Source of the DNA: Glycomyces amatae
GTDB lineage: Bacteria > Actinomycetota > Actinomycetes > Mycobacteriales > Micromonosporaceae
Direction of reading: 5' to 3'
Assembly (NCBI RefSeq): GCF_020991375.1
Contig: NZ_JAJLQZ010000012.1
Span: 1 to 64,000, forward strand
DNA length: 64,000 nucleotides
In this document: piece by piece, positions 38,001-45,012 of the stretch
How positions within the stretch are numbered: position 1 is the stretch's first letter
Layout: the number at the start of each line of letters is the position of its first letter
The notes under the pieces: generated by a model
Databases searched by the model: none
What the model was told of the DNA's origin: nothing
What the model saw: only the letters and a program-made list of their open reading frames with translations
Made by a program: the position numbers and the translations under genes

Positions 38001-38739
38001 CAGGGCTCAGGGCCCGGTCGGCCGCAACGCCCACGGTGCCGGCAAAGGCCCGGCCGGTCTCGGCGCTCGGGGTCGCGGTACCGGCGGGCGCCCGGTCGGC
38101 CCCGGTGCCCGCGGCCCCAGGGTCTGCCGAGGCCTGATCGGCTCCGGTGAACGCGACGTCGGCGAGGGGCCGGTCGCCCTCGTCGCCCGCAGTCCGGTCC
38201 GCCAGGGCCTGATCGGCTCCGGCACTGGCAGCAGCGGTATCGGTCGCTACCGCGGCGCTGCCGGCCGGGGCGCCGCCGGTGGCCGCCGCGGCGGCGGTGC
38301 CGGTCGAGGAGGTGGTGGAGGCGGGTGGGCAGGGGGAAGGGGAAGGGAGGGAGAAGCCGGGCAGGTCGGCACCGCTGTCGGCGATGCGGCCGATGCGCAG
38401 CATCGGGGCGGGGCCTCGGTCGAGGGCCGATTCGGGGCGCCATTCGCTCCAGGGCGCTCCGGCCGCCGCCGGGGCGGCGCCCTGGGCGGCGTCGAGGGCC
38501 GCCTCGTGTCCGGCGTGGACGGCGGCGGTCTTGCGGGCCTTCAGGGTGGCGATCATCTTCTCGTGGAGGCTCCGCAACTGCGCCTGCCTGCGGTCGGCGT
38601 CGCCGAGGATCTGCTCGGCCCTGCGGGCCTCGGCCTCCGCCGCGGCGGCGGTGCGTTCGGCGAGGAGCCGGGCCTCGCCGCGGGCGCGCCCGAGCTCGTC
38701 GCCCATGGCCGCCACCAGTCGTCTGCGCCAGCTGCTCAT
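35062..38739 (-). CDS. FtsK/SpoIIIE-domain ATPase with giant linker
   Basis: 1225 residues. 1 to about 85: coiled coil of E, A and R. About 131-475: low-complexity linker of A, G, D, S and T with degenerate GADRALAG-like units. From about 478: alpha/beta region, then FtsK-type ATPase with Walker A GGPSGSGKT (731-739), Walker B IVAVVDEF (842-849) and a sensor region near SQDIAG. A second alpha/beta ATPase-like region without Walker A follows to the C-terminus. No membrane helix and no FtsK gamma domain, so it is not the chromosome translocase. ATG 38739 has GGAAGG upstream. The domain style is that of T7SS-type or related motor ATPases; the partner genes are co-directional. Confidence 0.85.
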   Translation of the reverse strand: MSSWRRRLVAAMGDELGRARGEARLLAERTAAAAEAEARRAEQILGDADRRQAQLRSLHEKMIATLKARKTAAVHAGHEAALDAAQGAAPAAAGAPWSEWRPESALDRGPAPMLRIGRIADSGADLPGFSLPSPSPCPPASTTSSTGTAAAAATGGAPAGSAAVATDTAAASAGADQALADRTAGDEGDRPLADVAFTGADQASADPGAAGTGADRAPAGTATPSAETGRAFAGTVGVAADRALSPAATGDGADRVALADPAARTGGGAALALAGPAASDGGADRALAGASVALDAAAAVDPGTGLVLGAAGGGDRVDPVAVGAAAVDQAGPGAAGGVSCGAADAHDLAVVGDGVDRAFADAAAATGLAARGLDGVLGAVSTAGAPGVSSGSAGGSRVGGTPDAVPGPEAGRAAASGGAGFLTGPGPSAAVPAESACAAVDAGRTALGAASSSPSRADAGEASVAGGYDNSAPSVTAVSLLALVPLLDRAHLRIDADAAHALPGLLARAVGSVPAGLVRLHVYDPEHLGGSLSAFAALGKAGLLSFVGPSGLREELDTLVETVRRVNADVLAGEHASLADLAAATGRRPEPWRVLVLLNADLASWPAHDQAQLARLRRTGVAAGVHLVIVGDDTAGPADLPRLTATGYTGLPGAAIALDAPPPPSTITAAAKTLAEKHSAGREPARLVDLLPQRLWAASSATGLHAAVGETPAGDVTRLHLGDNPPHALVGGPSGSGKTNLLYAWIAGLASSYSPDELALYLLDFKEGVSFARFATGRRDPSWLPHVRLVGVNVNDDREFGLALLRHLKDELRRRAEAAKAHEATKLEELRAADPGGHWPRIVAVVDEFQVLLETRDAVTDEAVQLLDDLARRGRSQGIHLVLASQDIAGIEALWGRPSLVAQFTLRIALPKARRVLAENNHAADTVPRFHAVVNDESGHTGANTTVALPNAGHADAWEPLQRRLWEARPAGNEPPALFDGGHVPDLAAGVPAPETALLGQTIDVAARGAELALHRAPGRNLAVLGTRAGEAADVLAAAALTAARGQRIGVDLCCLEPDAAASALALAAALEAEGADVDWHDDLASLCKDWELRCDGSLRLNLVHAVDAGSARLDAAGSARLRAMLIDGPERHLHTLGWWRSVPRLREDLGGFAARFDAVDAWLALDVQGPELAPLSPAGGGPAWYPRERRGLFFDRARHRSPQVVIPYLTTAALPRPESVLDLP

Positions 38740-38873
38740 GGTCGCGCCTTCCGCTCGGTCCCGTCAGTGCTCCGGTGCGGTCCGGCACCGCGCGCCGCCC
38801 GGCGGGCCGTGCCCGACGACGCCGCGGCGGACGAGGGCGCGGCGGGTGCCGTCGCGTCGAAGACGTCCACGGT

Positions 38874-39641
38874 TCACCGCCCCTCTCTCGGCAGGCGGTG
38901 CAGGGCGGCGACGAGCGCGGGGCCCACCGCTGCCGTGCGGGCCGCGTCGCCCGCGTCGCCGGATCCACCGCGGCCCAGCGTGCAGGCCGAGGCCAGGGCC
39001 GCGCCGATGTGGTCGGGTTCGGCCTTCGGCACCAGGGAGCGCACCTTGTCGGCGCACTTGTCGCGCAGCGCGGGCACGTCGCGGGCCGTGGGGGTCCTGC
39101 CGAGGTGCTCTGCGGCGAGGGTCCGCACGAGCGGCCAGGCCAGACCTGGGAGCTTCACGCCCGTCTCGGGTCCGGCGTCGCGCAGGCGCTTGCAGTAGGC
39201 GTCGGCGTTGCCGTCGCCTGCGGCCTTGAGCAGTTCGTTGAACAACCTGGTCGGGGGGACGCGCTGCGGATCGGCCGCGCCGGTGCGGTCGCACAGCTCG
39301 TTGACGCGCTCGGTCCACCAGCGGCGGGGGTCCACCGGGACCGGCGGGGCGGTCCTGCCCCCGGTGGTCGCCGGGGCCGGCGGGGCGGCGGCTCCGGCGC
39401 CGATCGCGCCGAGGTAGTCGTCCAGGGCCGTCGCCGCCTCGCTCAGGCGCGTGCGGGCGGCGGCGAGCCGTTCGCGGGCGGCGCCGAGCTTGTGGAGCCC
39501 GATCTCGGCGTTCGACTCCCGTGAGGCCTCCTTGAGTTCGGCCTGGGCGGCCTCGAAGCACTCGTCGGCGGTGCCGAGGCTCGGCAGCGGGAGGTCGGCG
39601 GCCAGGGTCTTGAGGCGCCCGGCGAGGGCGGCGACGTCCAC
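38874..39641 (-). CDS. Hypothetical coiled-coil protein of the FtsK cassette
   Basis: 255 residues. Residues 1 to about 80 form a helical coiled-coil hairpin, followed by a Pro/Ala linker and a helical domain with four cysteines (C117, C150, C194, C218 region). No signal peptide or membrane helix. The start is GTG 39641 with GGAG 6 bases upstream. It sits between the small helical protein and the ATPase in the same direction, 135 bp before the ATPase start, and is probably a subunit or substrate of it. Confidence 0.75.
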   Translation of the reverse strand: MDVAALAGRLKTLAADLPLPSLGTADECFEAAQAELKEASRESNAEIGLHKLGAARERLAAARTRLSEAATALDDYLGAIGAGAAAPPAPATTGGRTAPPVPVDPRRWWTERVNELCDRTGAADPQRVPPTRLFNELLKAAGDGNADAYCKRLRDAGPETGVKLPGLAWPLVRTLAAEHLGRTPTARDVPALRDKCADKVRSLVPKAEPDHIGAALASACTLGRGGSGDAGDAARTAAVGPALVAALHRLPREGR

Positions 39642-39654
39642 AGGGGTCTCCGTT

Positions 39655-39930
39655 CTAGAGGGTCGCGGCGTAGGCCTCGGCCTGCTCGGCGGCCGCGAAG
39701 GTCGCGGCCAGGGACTGCTCCAGTTCGGCGCCGGCCTGCGCGAGCGCGGCCTGGGCGGTGGCGACGGCGTCGTGGCCCGATCCGGCGGTGACGGCGGTCA
39801 GGCTCCCCTGTGCGGACTCGATGTTCTGGCTGGCGGCGGTGATGGCGGCTTGGCCGTCGCGGACCTGCTGGAGGGCGGCGGCGATGGCCGACTTGAGTTC
39901 GGCGACGCTCACGGTGGACACAATGCTCAT
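39655..39930 (-). CDS. Small helical-hairpin protein of the FtsK cassette
   Basis: 91 residues, almost entirely helical, with two long amphipathic helices (about 5-40 and 52-85) separated by a short Gly/Ser turn (TAGSGHDAV). Size and shape recall WXG100 secretion substrates, but the W-x-G motif is absent. The true start is ATG 39930; the frame upstream of it lies in the divergent promoter. First gene of the minus-strand run 39930 to 33767, 13 bp before the next gene. Confidence 0.75.
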   Translation of the reverse strand: MSIVSTVSVAELKSAIAAALQQVRDGQAAITAASQNIESAQGSLTAVTAGSGHDAVATAQAALAQAGAELEQSLAATFAAAEQAEAYAATL

Positions 39931-39988
39931 TCTCACCGAGAACGGGGCCGCTTTCCGTGATCGTCGGATAACGCGGCGTGTCTGCTTT

Positions 39989-40002
39989 GTCGGATTTCCG
40001 AC
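39989..40002. promoter_or_regulatory. Palindrome GTCGGATTTCCGAC
   Basis: Perfect 6-bp inverted repeat with a TT spacer in the 195-bp region between the divergent FtsK cassette and phoH. A third copy of GTCGGAT occurs at 39963-39969, 26 bp away. Probably an operator for one or both sides. Confidence 0.45.
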
Positions 40003-40125
40003 GTTCCCGTGACTACCAGTGTTGCTTTCGATGCATTTTATGGTGGCGGAGTGACGTACCTCCCAACTACAGTGTGAGTACCAACGGGGCCAGGTCCCCC
40101 ACACATCGATACCCGGGAGGCGACC

Positions 40126-41409
40126 GTGCCAGTGCAACGCACTTACGTCCTCGACACCTCGGTTCTGCTATCAGACCCTGGTGCGTTCTCACGGTTCGAC
40201 GAACACCACGTGGTCATCCCGCTCGTCGTAGTCAGCGAGCTGGAAGCCAAACGCCACCATCCCGAGCTGGGCTGGTTCGCCCGGGAGTGCCTGCGGCGCC
40301 TCGACGAACTGCGCATCAAGCACGGGCGTCTCGACCAGCCCATCGACATCGGGGACCACGGCGGCTCCATCCGGGTCGAGCTCAACCACGTCGACACCTC
40401 CGGACTGCCGGCCGGCTTCGCCGTGGACACGAACGACTCGCGCATCATCGCCGTCACCAGGGCCCTCGCGCTCGAAGGCGCCGACGCCGTACTCGTCACC
40501 AAGGACATGCCGCTGCGGGTCAAGGCCTCCGCCGTCGGCATCCCCACCGAGGAGTACCGCCACGGCCAGGCCGTGGACCCGACCTGGTCGGGCATGGCCG
40601 AGCTGTCGGTCGCCGACGACGCCATCGACGCGCTCTTCGAAGGCGGCGACGTCGAGCTCCCCCACGACGTGGAGCTGCCCTGCCACACCGGGCTCGTCCT
40701 CAACGGCAACAGCTCCAAGGCGCTGGGCCGCGTCACCGTCGACAAGAAGATCCGCCTCGTGCGCGGCCGGGAGGCCTTCGGGATCCACGGCCGCTCCGCC
40801 GAGCAGCGCGTCGCCATCGACCTGCTGCTCGACCCCGAGATCGGGATCGTCTCCCTCGGCGGCAAGGCCGGCACCGGGAAGTCCGCCATGGCGCTGTGCG
40901 CCGGCCTCGAGCAGACCCTGGAGCGCGAGGTCTTCAAGAAGGTCATCGTCTTCCGCCCGCTCTACGCCGTCGGCGGCCAGCAGCTGGGCTACCTGCCCGG
41001 CAGCGAGGGCGAGAAGATGAGCCCGTGGGGCCAGGCCGTGTTCGACACCCTCGGGGCCGTCACGGACGACAACGTCATCAACGAGGTGCTCGAACGCGGG
41101 ATGCTCGAGGTCCTCCCGCTCACCCACATCCGCGGCCGGAGCCTCCACGACGCGTTCGTCATCGTCGACGAGGCGCAGTCGCTCGAACGCGGCGTGCTCC
41201 TGACCGTGCTCTCCCGCATCGGGCAGGGATCCAAAGTAGTCCTCACCCACGACGTCGCCCAGCGCGACAACCTGCGGGTCGGCCGCCACGACGGCGTCGC
41301 CAGCGTCATCGACGTGCTCAAGGGCCACCCACTGTTCGCTCACGTGACGCTTACCCGCAGTGAGCGTTCGGAGATCGCGGAGATGGTCACCAACCTGCTC
41401 GAAGTCTGA
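40126..41409 (+). CDS. phoH: PhoH2-type protein, PIN ribonuclease plus PhoH ATPase
   Basis: 427 residues. An N-terminal PIN domain (about 1-140) has the acidic residues of RNA-cutting PIN enzymes (D10 in VLDTS, E39 in SELEAK, D99-N-D in DTNDSR and the later D in VTKD). A PhoH ATPase follows, with Walker [11 protein letters not shown] near 245 and Walker B IVDEAQS near 345. PhoH2 proteins unwind and cleave RNA. GTG 40126 has GGGAGG just upstream. In mycobacteria the gene has its own short antitoxin gene upstream; none is visible here. Confidence 0.93.
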   Translation: MPVQRTYVLDTSVLLSDPGAFSRFDEHHVVIPLVVVSELEAKRHHPELGWFARECLRRLDELRIKHGRLDQPIDIGDHGGSIRVELNHVDTSGLPAGFAVDTNDSRIIAVTRALALEGADAVLVTKDMPLRVKASAVGIPTEEYRHGQAVDPTWSGMAELSVADDAIDALFEGGDVELPHDVELPCHTGLVLNGNSSKALGRVTVDKKIRLVRGREAFGIHGRSAEQRVAIDLLLDPEIGIVSLGGKAGTGKSAMALCAGLEQTLEREVFKKVIVFRPLYAVGGQQLGYLPGSEGEKMSPWGQAVFDTLGAVTDDNVINEVLERGMLEVLPLTHIRGRSLHDAFVIVDEAQSLERGVLLTVLSRIGQGSKVVLTHDVAQRDNLRVGRHDGVASVIDVLKGHPLFAHVTLTRSERSEIAEMVTNLLEV

Positions 41410-41427
41410 CCGGCCAGCTCTGGCATG

Positions 41428-41467
41428 CTGTGTCCCGGGCGTCTGTCCACAGACGCCCGGGACACAG
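41428..41467 (+). terminator. Hairpin between phoH and the first lysozyme-fold gene
   Basis: Nineteen-bp perfect stem (CTGTGTCCCGGGCGTCTGT with its complement, loop CC) 18 bp after phoH. Its last two bases overlap the AGGAG ribosome site (41466-41470) of the next gene, so it may both end phoH transcripts and limit access to that site. Confidence 0.8.
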
Positions 41468-41478
41468 GAGTAGAGCGA

Positions 41479-42168
41479 ATGATCCCACTGCTGACCCGCT
41501 ACGGCGCGAAACTCGCCGCCGTGCTCGTCCTCGCACTGGGGGCCGTCATAGCCGTCAACGCCGTGACCGACGACCCCTCGGAACTCGACGCCCGGCACCC
41601 CAGCCAGGCCGCCGCCGAACAACAGGCCGAAGCCGAAGCCGCGTACGAGGAAGTCCGCTACCTGCACGTCAACTACATCGAGGAGACCGCCGGCGCCGAC
41701 GTGGCGACGAAGGTCGCCGCCCTCTCGGACTTCGCCGCCGACCGGGCCGAGAGCCTCAACAGCGCCCAGGAGGACGCCGACCAGGCCGCCGAGGACGCCG
41801 CCGCGGCCGCGGAAGAGGCCGCGAACTCCGGCCGCACCAACGTCGACATCCCCGGCAGCTGCAGCGACTACAGCGGGAACAAGGCCACCGGCTGCGCGCT
41901 CGCCCAGGAGCACGGCTTCGACCTCGAGCAGGTCGGCTGCCTCGTCGCCCTCTGGAACCGCGAGTCCGGCTGGAACGAGCTCGCCGCCAACGGCATCGGC
42001 GCCTACGGCATCCCCCAGGCGCTCCCCGGCTCCAAGATGGAATCCGAGGGCTCCGACTGGGAGACCAACCCGGTCACCCAGATCGAATGGGGCCTGGGCT
42101 ACATCGAGGGCCGCTACGGCACCCCCTGCGAAGCCTGGAACCACTCCGAAGACGTCGGCTGGTACTGA
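41479..42168 (+). CDS. Secreted lysozyme-fold (SLT/APF-like) protein, copy 1
   Basis: 229 residues. A signal peptide or anchor helix lies at about 10-29, then a helical coiled region rich in A, E and D (about 35-115) and a C-terminal lysozyme-like domain with candidate catalytic Glu in NRESGWN (near 161) and GAYGIPQ, as in aggregation-promoting factor-type transglycosylases. Cysteines (SCSDYS, GCAL, GCLVA, PCEAW) could make two disulfides. It should cleave or bind peptidoglycan outside the membrane. The start is ATG 41479 behind AGGAG. Tandem paralogue of the next gene. Confidence 0.85.
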   Translation: MIPLLTRYGAKLAAVLVLALGAVIAVNAVTDDPSELDARHPSQAAAEQQAEAEAAYEEVRYLHVNYIEETAGADVATKVAALSDFAADRAESLNSAQEDADQAAEDAAAAAEEAANSGRTNVDIPGSCSDYSGNKATGCALAQEHGFDLEQVGCLVALWNRESGWNELAANGIGAYGIPQALPGSKMESEGSDWETNPVTQIEWGLGYIEGRYGTPCEAWNHSEDVGWY

Positions 42169-42184
42169 CGCCAACGAACACCCC

Positions 42185-42212
42185 CGCCGCCGCCCCGCGC
42201 CGGGCGGCGGCG
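42185..42212 (+). terminator. Hairpin between the two lysozyme-fold genes
   Basis: Eleven-bp stem CGCCGCCGCCC/GGGCGGCGGCG with a 6-base loop in the 64-bp gap, ending 7 bp before the TGGAG ribosome site of copy 2. It could reduce read-through or translation of the second copy. Confidence 0.5.
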
Positions 42213-42232
42213 CGAGTCTGGAGCCGCACCCC

Positions 42233-42904
42233 ATGATCCCCAAGCTGACCCGCTACGGGGCCCGGATCGCCGCCCTCCTGGTGCTGGCGATCGGCGCCGT
42301 CATCGCCGTCGCCGCGATCACCGACGACCCCGCCACCACCGACGCCCGGCACCCCAGCCAGGCCGCCGCCGAACAGCAGGCCGAGATCGACGCGGCGATC
42401 GACGAGGTCCGGTACCGGCACGTCAACTACATCGCCGAGACCGCCGGCGCCGACGTCACCGTCAAGGCCGCCGCCGTCGCCGACTACGCCGTGGACAGGG
42501 CCGAAGGCCTGAACGACGCCCAAGAGGACGCCGACCAGGCCGCCGAGGAAGCCGCGATGAACACCAACCCGACCTCAGTGGAGGTCCCGTCCAGCTGCGG
42601 CGAATACTCCGGGAACCGCGCCACCGGCTGCGCGCTCACCCTCGAGTGGGGCTGGGACCTCGAGCAGTTCGCGTGCCTGGAACTGCTCTGGAGCAAAGAG
42701 TCCGGCTGGAACGAGCTCGCCGCCAACTCGATCGGCGCCTACGGCATCCCCCAGGCCTACCCGGGGAGCAAGATGTCCTCCGAAGGCGACGACTGGCAGA
42801 CCAACCCGGTCACCCAGATCCAGTGGGGCCTGGGCTACATCGCCGGCCGGTACGACGACCCGTGCGGCGCCTGGGCCAAATCCGAGGCCGAGGGCTTCTA
42901 CTGA
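42233..42904 (+). CDS. Secreted lysozyme-fold (SLT/APF-like) protein, copy 2
   Basis: 223 residues, clearly a tandem duplicate of the preceding protein: the N-terminal helix (about 10-29), DARHPSQAAAEQQAE region, cysteine positions, candidate catalytic Glu in SKESGWN and GAYGIPQ are all shared. The central coiled part is shorter and copy 2 has F and K changes around the active region (LEQFACLELLWSKES), so the substrates may differ. TGGAG lies 9 bases before the start. No terminator is visible after its stop; instead the convergent DUF998-like frame runs into it. Confidence 0.85.
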   Translation: MIPKLTRYGARIAALLVLAIGAVIAVAAITDDPATTDARHPSQAAAEQQAEIDAAIDEVRYRHVNYIAETAGADVTVKAAAVADYAVDRAEGLNDAQEDADQAAEEAAMNTNPTSVEVPSSCGEYSGNRATGCALTLEWGWDLEQFACLELLWSKESGWNELAANSIGAYGIPQAYPGSKMSSEGDDWQTNPVTQIQWGLGYIAGRYDDPCGAWAKSEAEGFY

Positions 42905-43546
42905 TCCCCTGAGCCAGGCGCCGATGTACGCCAGCGCCACCAGCTCGAACCCGACCGTCGTGCGCTGCAGCAGCCCCGCCCCGAACGCACCGGGCGTGCG
43001 CGGCACCCCGAACCACTCCGCGACGTACGGCGTCGAGCACGCCACCAGCGCGACCACGGCGATCCCGCTGCAGACCAGCACCGCGCGCCGCACCTTCTCG
43101 GGGCAGTCGCGGCCCTTCGCCCACCGGGCGAAGCACAGCCCCATGATCGCCATCGTGCTGAACGCGCAGAACGCGGCGTAGCGGTGGATCGCCGAGACCA
43201 GCGAGACCTCCGGCAGCCCGGGCGGGTCGGTCGGGAACAGCGCGACCAGGCCCAGCAGGCCCGCCCACGCCAGCAGCATCGGGCTCATCCAGCGCGGGGC
43301 CGCGACCCGCCGCGCCACCGCCGCGAAGGCGCACGCCCCGAGCCCGAAGAGCACGAGCGCGACCGGCAGCAGCCAGCCCAGCGGCGTGTACAGGTGCAGA
43401 CTGATGACGACCTTGACCGGGTTGAGCCCGGAGGTGGCGTGGAGGACGACCATCGCGGCGAACCCCGCGCCGATCGCGGCGAACCCGGCCGTCGTCAGAC
43501 CCTTGAGGGTGCTCCAGCTGTCGCCAAGGGGGGCATGAATGATCAT
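42575..43546 (-). CDS. DUF998-like membrane protein, stop codon lost
   Basis: Residues 1 to about 211 are a normal six-helix membrane protein of the DUF998 kind (helices near 19-38, 55-78, 88-106, 121-140, 156-172 and 190-208). After GAWLRGS (near 42915) the frame runs on for another about 110 residues antisense to the lysozyme-fold gene, and there its composition is that of a shadow frame. The gene has probably lost its own end in the event that joined it to the neighbour. ATG 43546 has GAGG upstream. The functional part is likely complete. Confidence 0.6.
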   Translation of the reverse strand: MIIHAPLGDSWSTLKGLTTAGFAAIGAGFAAMVVLHATSGLNPVKVVISLHLYTPLGWLLPVALVLFGLGACAFAAVARRVAAPRWMSPMLLAWAGLLGLVALFPTDPPGLPEVSLVSAIHRYAAFCAFSTMAIMGLCFARWAKGRDCPEKVRRAVLVCSGIAVVALVACSTPYVAEWFGVPRTPGAFGAGLLQRTTVGFELVALAYIGAWLRGSVEALGLGFGPGAARVVVPAGDVAQAPLDLGDRVGLPVVAFGGHLAPRVGLGDAVGADRVGGELVPAGLFAPEQFQARELLEVPAPLEGERAAGGAVPGVFAAAGRDLH

Positions 43547-43673
43547 GCAGTAAGCCTCGCGAAATCAGGGTGCGAAATCAGTGACGCGCACACCCGAATC
43601 GGTCCCCCCGCCAGCACCCGCGCGACGGTACCGCCAGCCCTACCTTCCCGGTCCTGTCCGCCGCCCCGCGCGT

Positions 43674-43880
43674 GTGCGAGGCTTGGGCCTGAACGAGTTG
43701 GCCGGAGCCCTTTCGCCGTACCTGCGCCAGCACGCCGCCAACCCGGTGGCGTGGCGCCAGTGGAGCCCGGAGGCGCTGGCCGACGCCGCCCGCCGCGACG
43801 TCCCGCTGCTCATCTCGATCGGCTGCTCGACCCGCCCCCTGGTTGTCAAGACTGTCGTTATGTGTCCCGATCTCGTCTGA
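43674..43880 (+). pseudogene. Stranded 5' end of a YyaL/DUF255 gene
   Basis: Encodes [19 protein letters not shown]... through PLLISIGCST, the first about 50 residues of a thioredoxin-domain YyaL/DUF255 protein, then breaks at the first Cys codon of the C-x-x-C motif (CGC here in place of TGC) and ends at TGA 43878. The bases have the high-GC codon choice of the host. I read it as the native start of the gene that resumes at about 45990, cut off by the toxin-antitoxin island. The original start may be GTG 43674 or TTG 43683. Confidence 0.8.
43689..43836 (+). repeat. Left copy of 148-bp direct repeat flanking the island
   Basis: Aligns without gaps to 45846-45993; I count 26 differences, about 82% identity. 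Its right end (43791-43836) contains a 17-base and a 16-base perfect match separated by one change, the best candidates for the crossover site. Confidence 0.85.
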
Positions 43881-43935
43881 TCCGCAATATACACTGATCC
43901 ACATGACGCGGATCAGGCAGAAAAGTGGATCAGAC
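43875..43935. promoter_or_regulatory. Nested four-box operator over the antitoxin start
   Basis: Four heptamers: CTGATCC at 43877 and 43894, GGATCAG at 43910 and 43927, starting 17, 16 and 17 bp apart. The inner pair and the outer pair (extended to GTCTGATCC/GGATCAGAC) share the same centre, base 43905, the last base of the antitoxin ATG (43903-43905). TATACA near 43888 lies between boxes 1 and 2 and may be the -10. This fits autorepression by the AbiEi-like protein. Confidence 0.8.
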
Positions 43936-45012
43936 CTCGAAGACGAGCTCATACAGTTCCTCCTGACGACCTTGCCTCAAAGCTGGGAGGTCGATCAGGC
44001 TCTCGCACGGCGGAGCGAATCCGACCACGGGTACGACTTCGTGATCCACGGCCCCGACGGCAGCCAGACCTTCGTCATAGTCAAGACGTTGCCCGGCTCC
44101 ACCACCCCCGCAGAGATCCCGAGAGTGGTGAAGCGGCTGCGACATGCACGCGAAGTTTTGGAAGGGCAGCAAGCAGGAGCGGTACTACCTGTGATCGTCT
44201 CGAATTTCATCTCTGAACGCGCCCGGGAATTGCTTGAGAAGACCGAGATCGGGTGGTTTGACTCAACGGGGAACGTCAAGCTAGAGGCGGAGCGCCCGTC
44301 ATTGTTCATCAAGCAAGCCGGCGCAAGCCGAAATCCGAGCCCTGACACTGAGAACCGGCGACAGAAGTCGCTCAAAGGGCCGGGAGCCGCGAGGGTCGTG
44401 CGGGCATTGCTCGACGGCGCATCCGACACTCGAGTCCGTGCCTTGGCGGAGCATGCCGGAGTCGGTGCGGCCACAAGTGCTCGGATCCTCGGATATTTGG
44501 CGCAAGAGCACCTGGTGGATCGCGACGAACGGGCAACAGTGCGTCGCATACACAAACGATCGCTTGTACAGGCATGGGCACGTGACTACCACGTCATGTC
44601 GACCAATCATGTGACACCGGTTGTAGTTCCTCGCGGACTCGACTGGATGACGAAGCAACTCGTTGAACGGCGCCTCCCGCATGTGTTGGCCGGTTCTGCC
44701 GCGCTCCGTAGATATCTGCCGAAAGGCGTAGCCGCACTGACGCCCCTGTCATTGCTAGCGGTCTACTCGAACGATGTTCCCCGCCTCAAGCGGGAACTCC
44801 GGCTACGCGATGCCGAATACGCCGCGAACGCGGTACTGCTCGAACCGTTCGACGAGGTCGTGCTCAGAGGCGCTCGCGAAAGCGGCGGCAATCGTTACAC
44901 CGCCCCGAGTCAGACCGTGGCCGACCTGCTGACCAGCCCTGGCCGAGGCCCCCAAGAAGCGGAACAGCTCATCGAGACCCTCGCGGACCAAGACGAAGAA
45001 TGGACGCTATGA
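43903..45012 (+). CDS. AbiEi-like antitoxin/regulator
   Basis: 369 residues. The N-terminal about 135 residues resemble a restriction-endonuclease-like fold (YDFVIHG then FVIVK), with the catalytic acidic residue before K replaced by a hydrophobic one, so it is probably inactive. A winged helix-turn-helix follows at about 155-215 (RALAEHAGVGAATSARILGYL) and then a nucleotidyltransferase-like C-terminal domain (VLAGSAALRRYLP). This is the layout of actinobacterial AbiEi antitoxins of type IV toxin-antitoxin and abortive phage defence systems. ATG 43903 sits inside the operator array; no strong ribosome site. Overlaps the toxin gene by 13 bp. Confidence 0.8.
   Translation: MTRIRQKSGSDLEDELIQFLLTTLPQSWEVDQALARRSESDHGYDFVIHGPDGSQTFVIVKTLPGSTTPAEIPRVVKRLRHAREVLEGQQAGAVLPVIVSNFISERARELLEKTEIGWFDSTGNVKLEAERPSLFIKQAGASRNPSPDTENRRQKSLKGPGAARVVRALLDGASDTRVRALAEHAGVGAATSARILGYLAQEHLVDRDERATVRRIHKRSLVQAWARDYHVMSTNHVTPVVVPRGLDWMTKQLVERRLPHVLAGSAALRRYLPKGVAALTPLSLLAVYSNDVPRLKRELRLRDAEYAANAVLLEPFDEVVLRGARESGGNRYTAPSQTVADLLTSPGRGPQEAEQLIETLADQDEEWTL

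Noticed and set aside
35062-38739. EccC of a second ESX system or the chromosome translocase FtsK
   Set aside because: Only one clear Walker A, no N-terminal membrane helices and no gamma domain; no Ecc or WXG genes beside it.
36803-39198. Two long plus-strand frames over the FtsK-like linker
   Set aside because: Composition is only A/P/R/G/S and they lie antisense to a gene with a coiled coil and an ATPase; most likely by-products of the repeat expansion. The linker on the minus strand is also low-complexity, so this is less certain than the other shadows.
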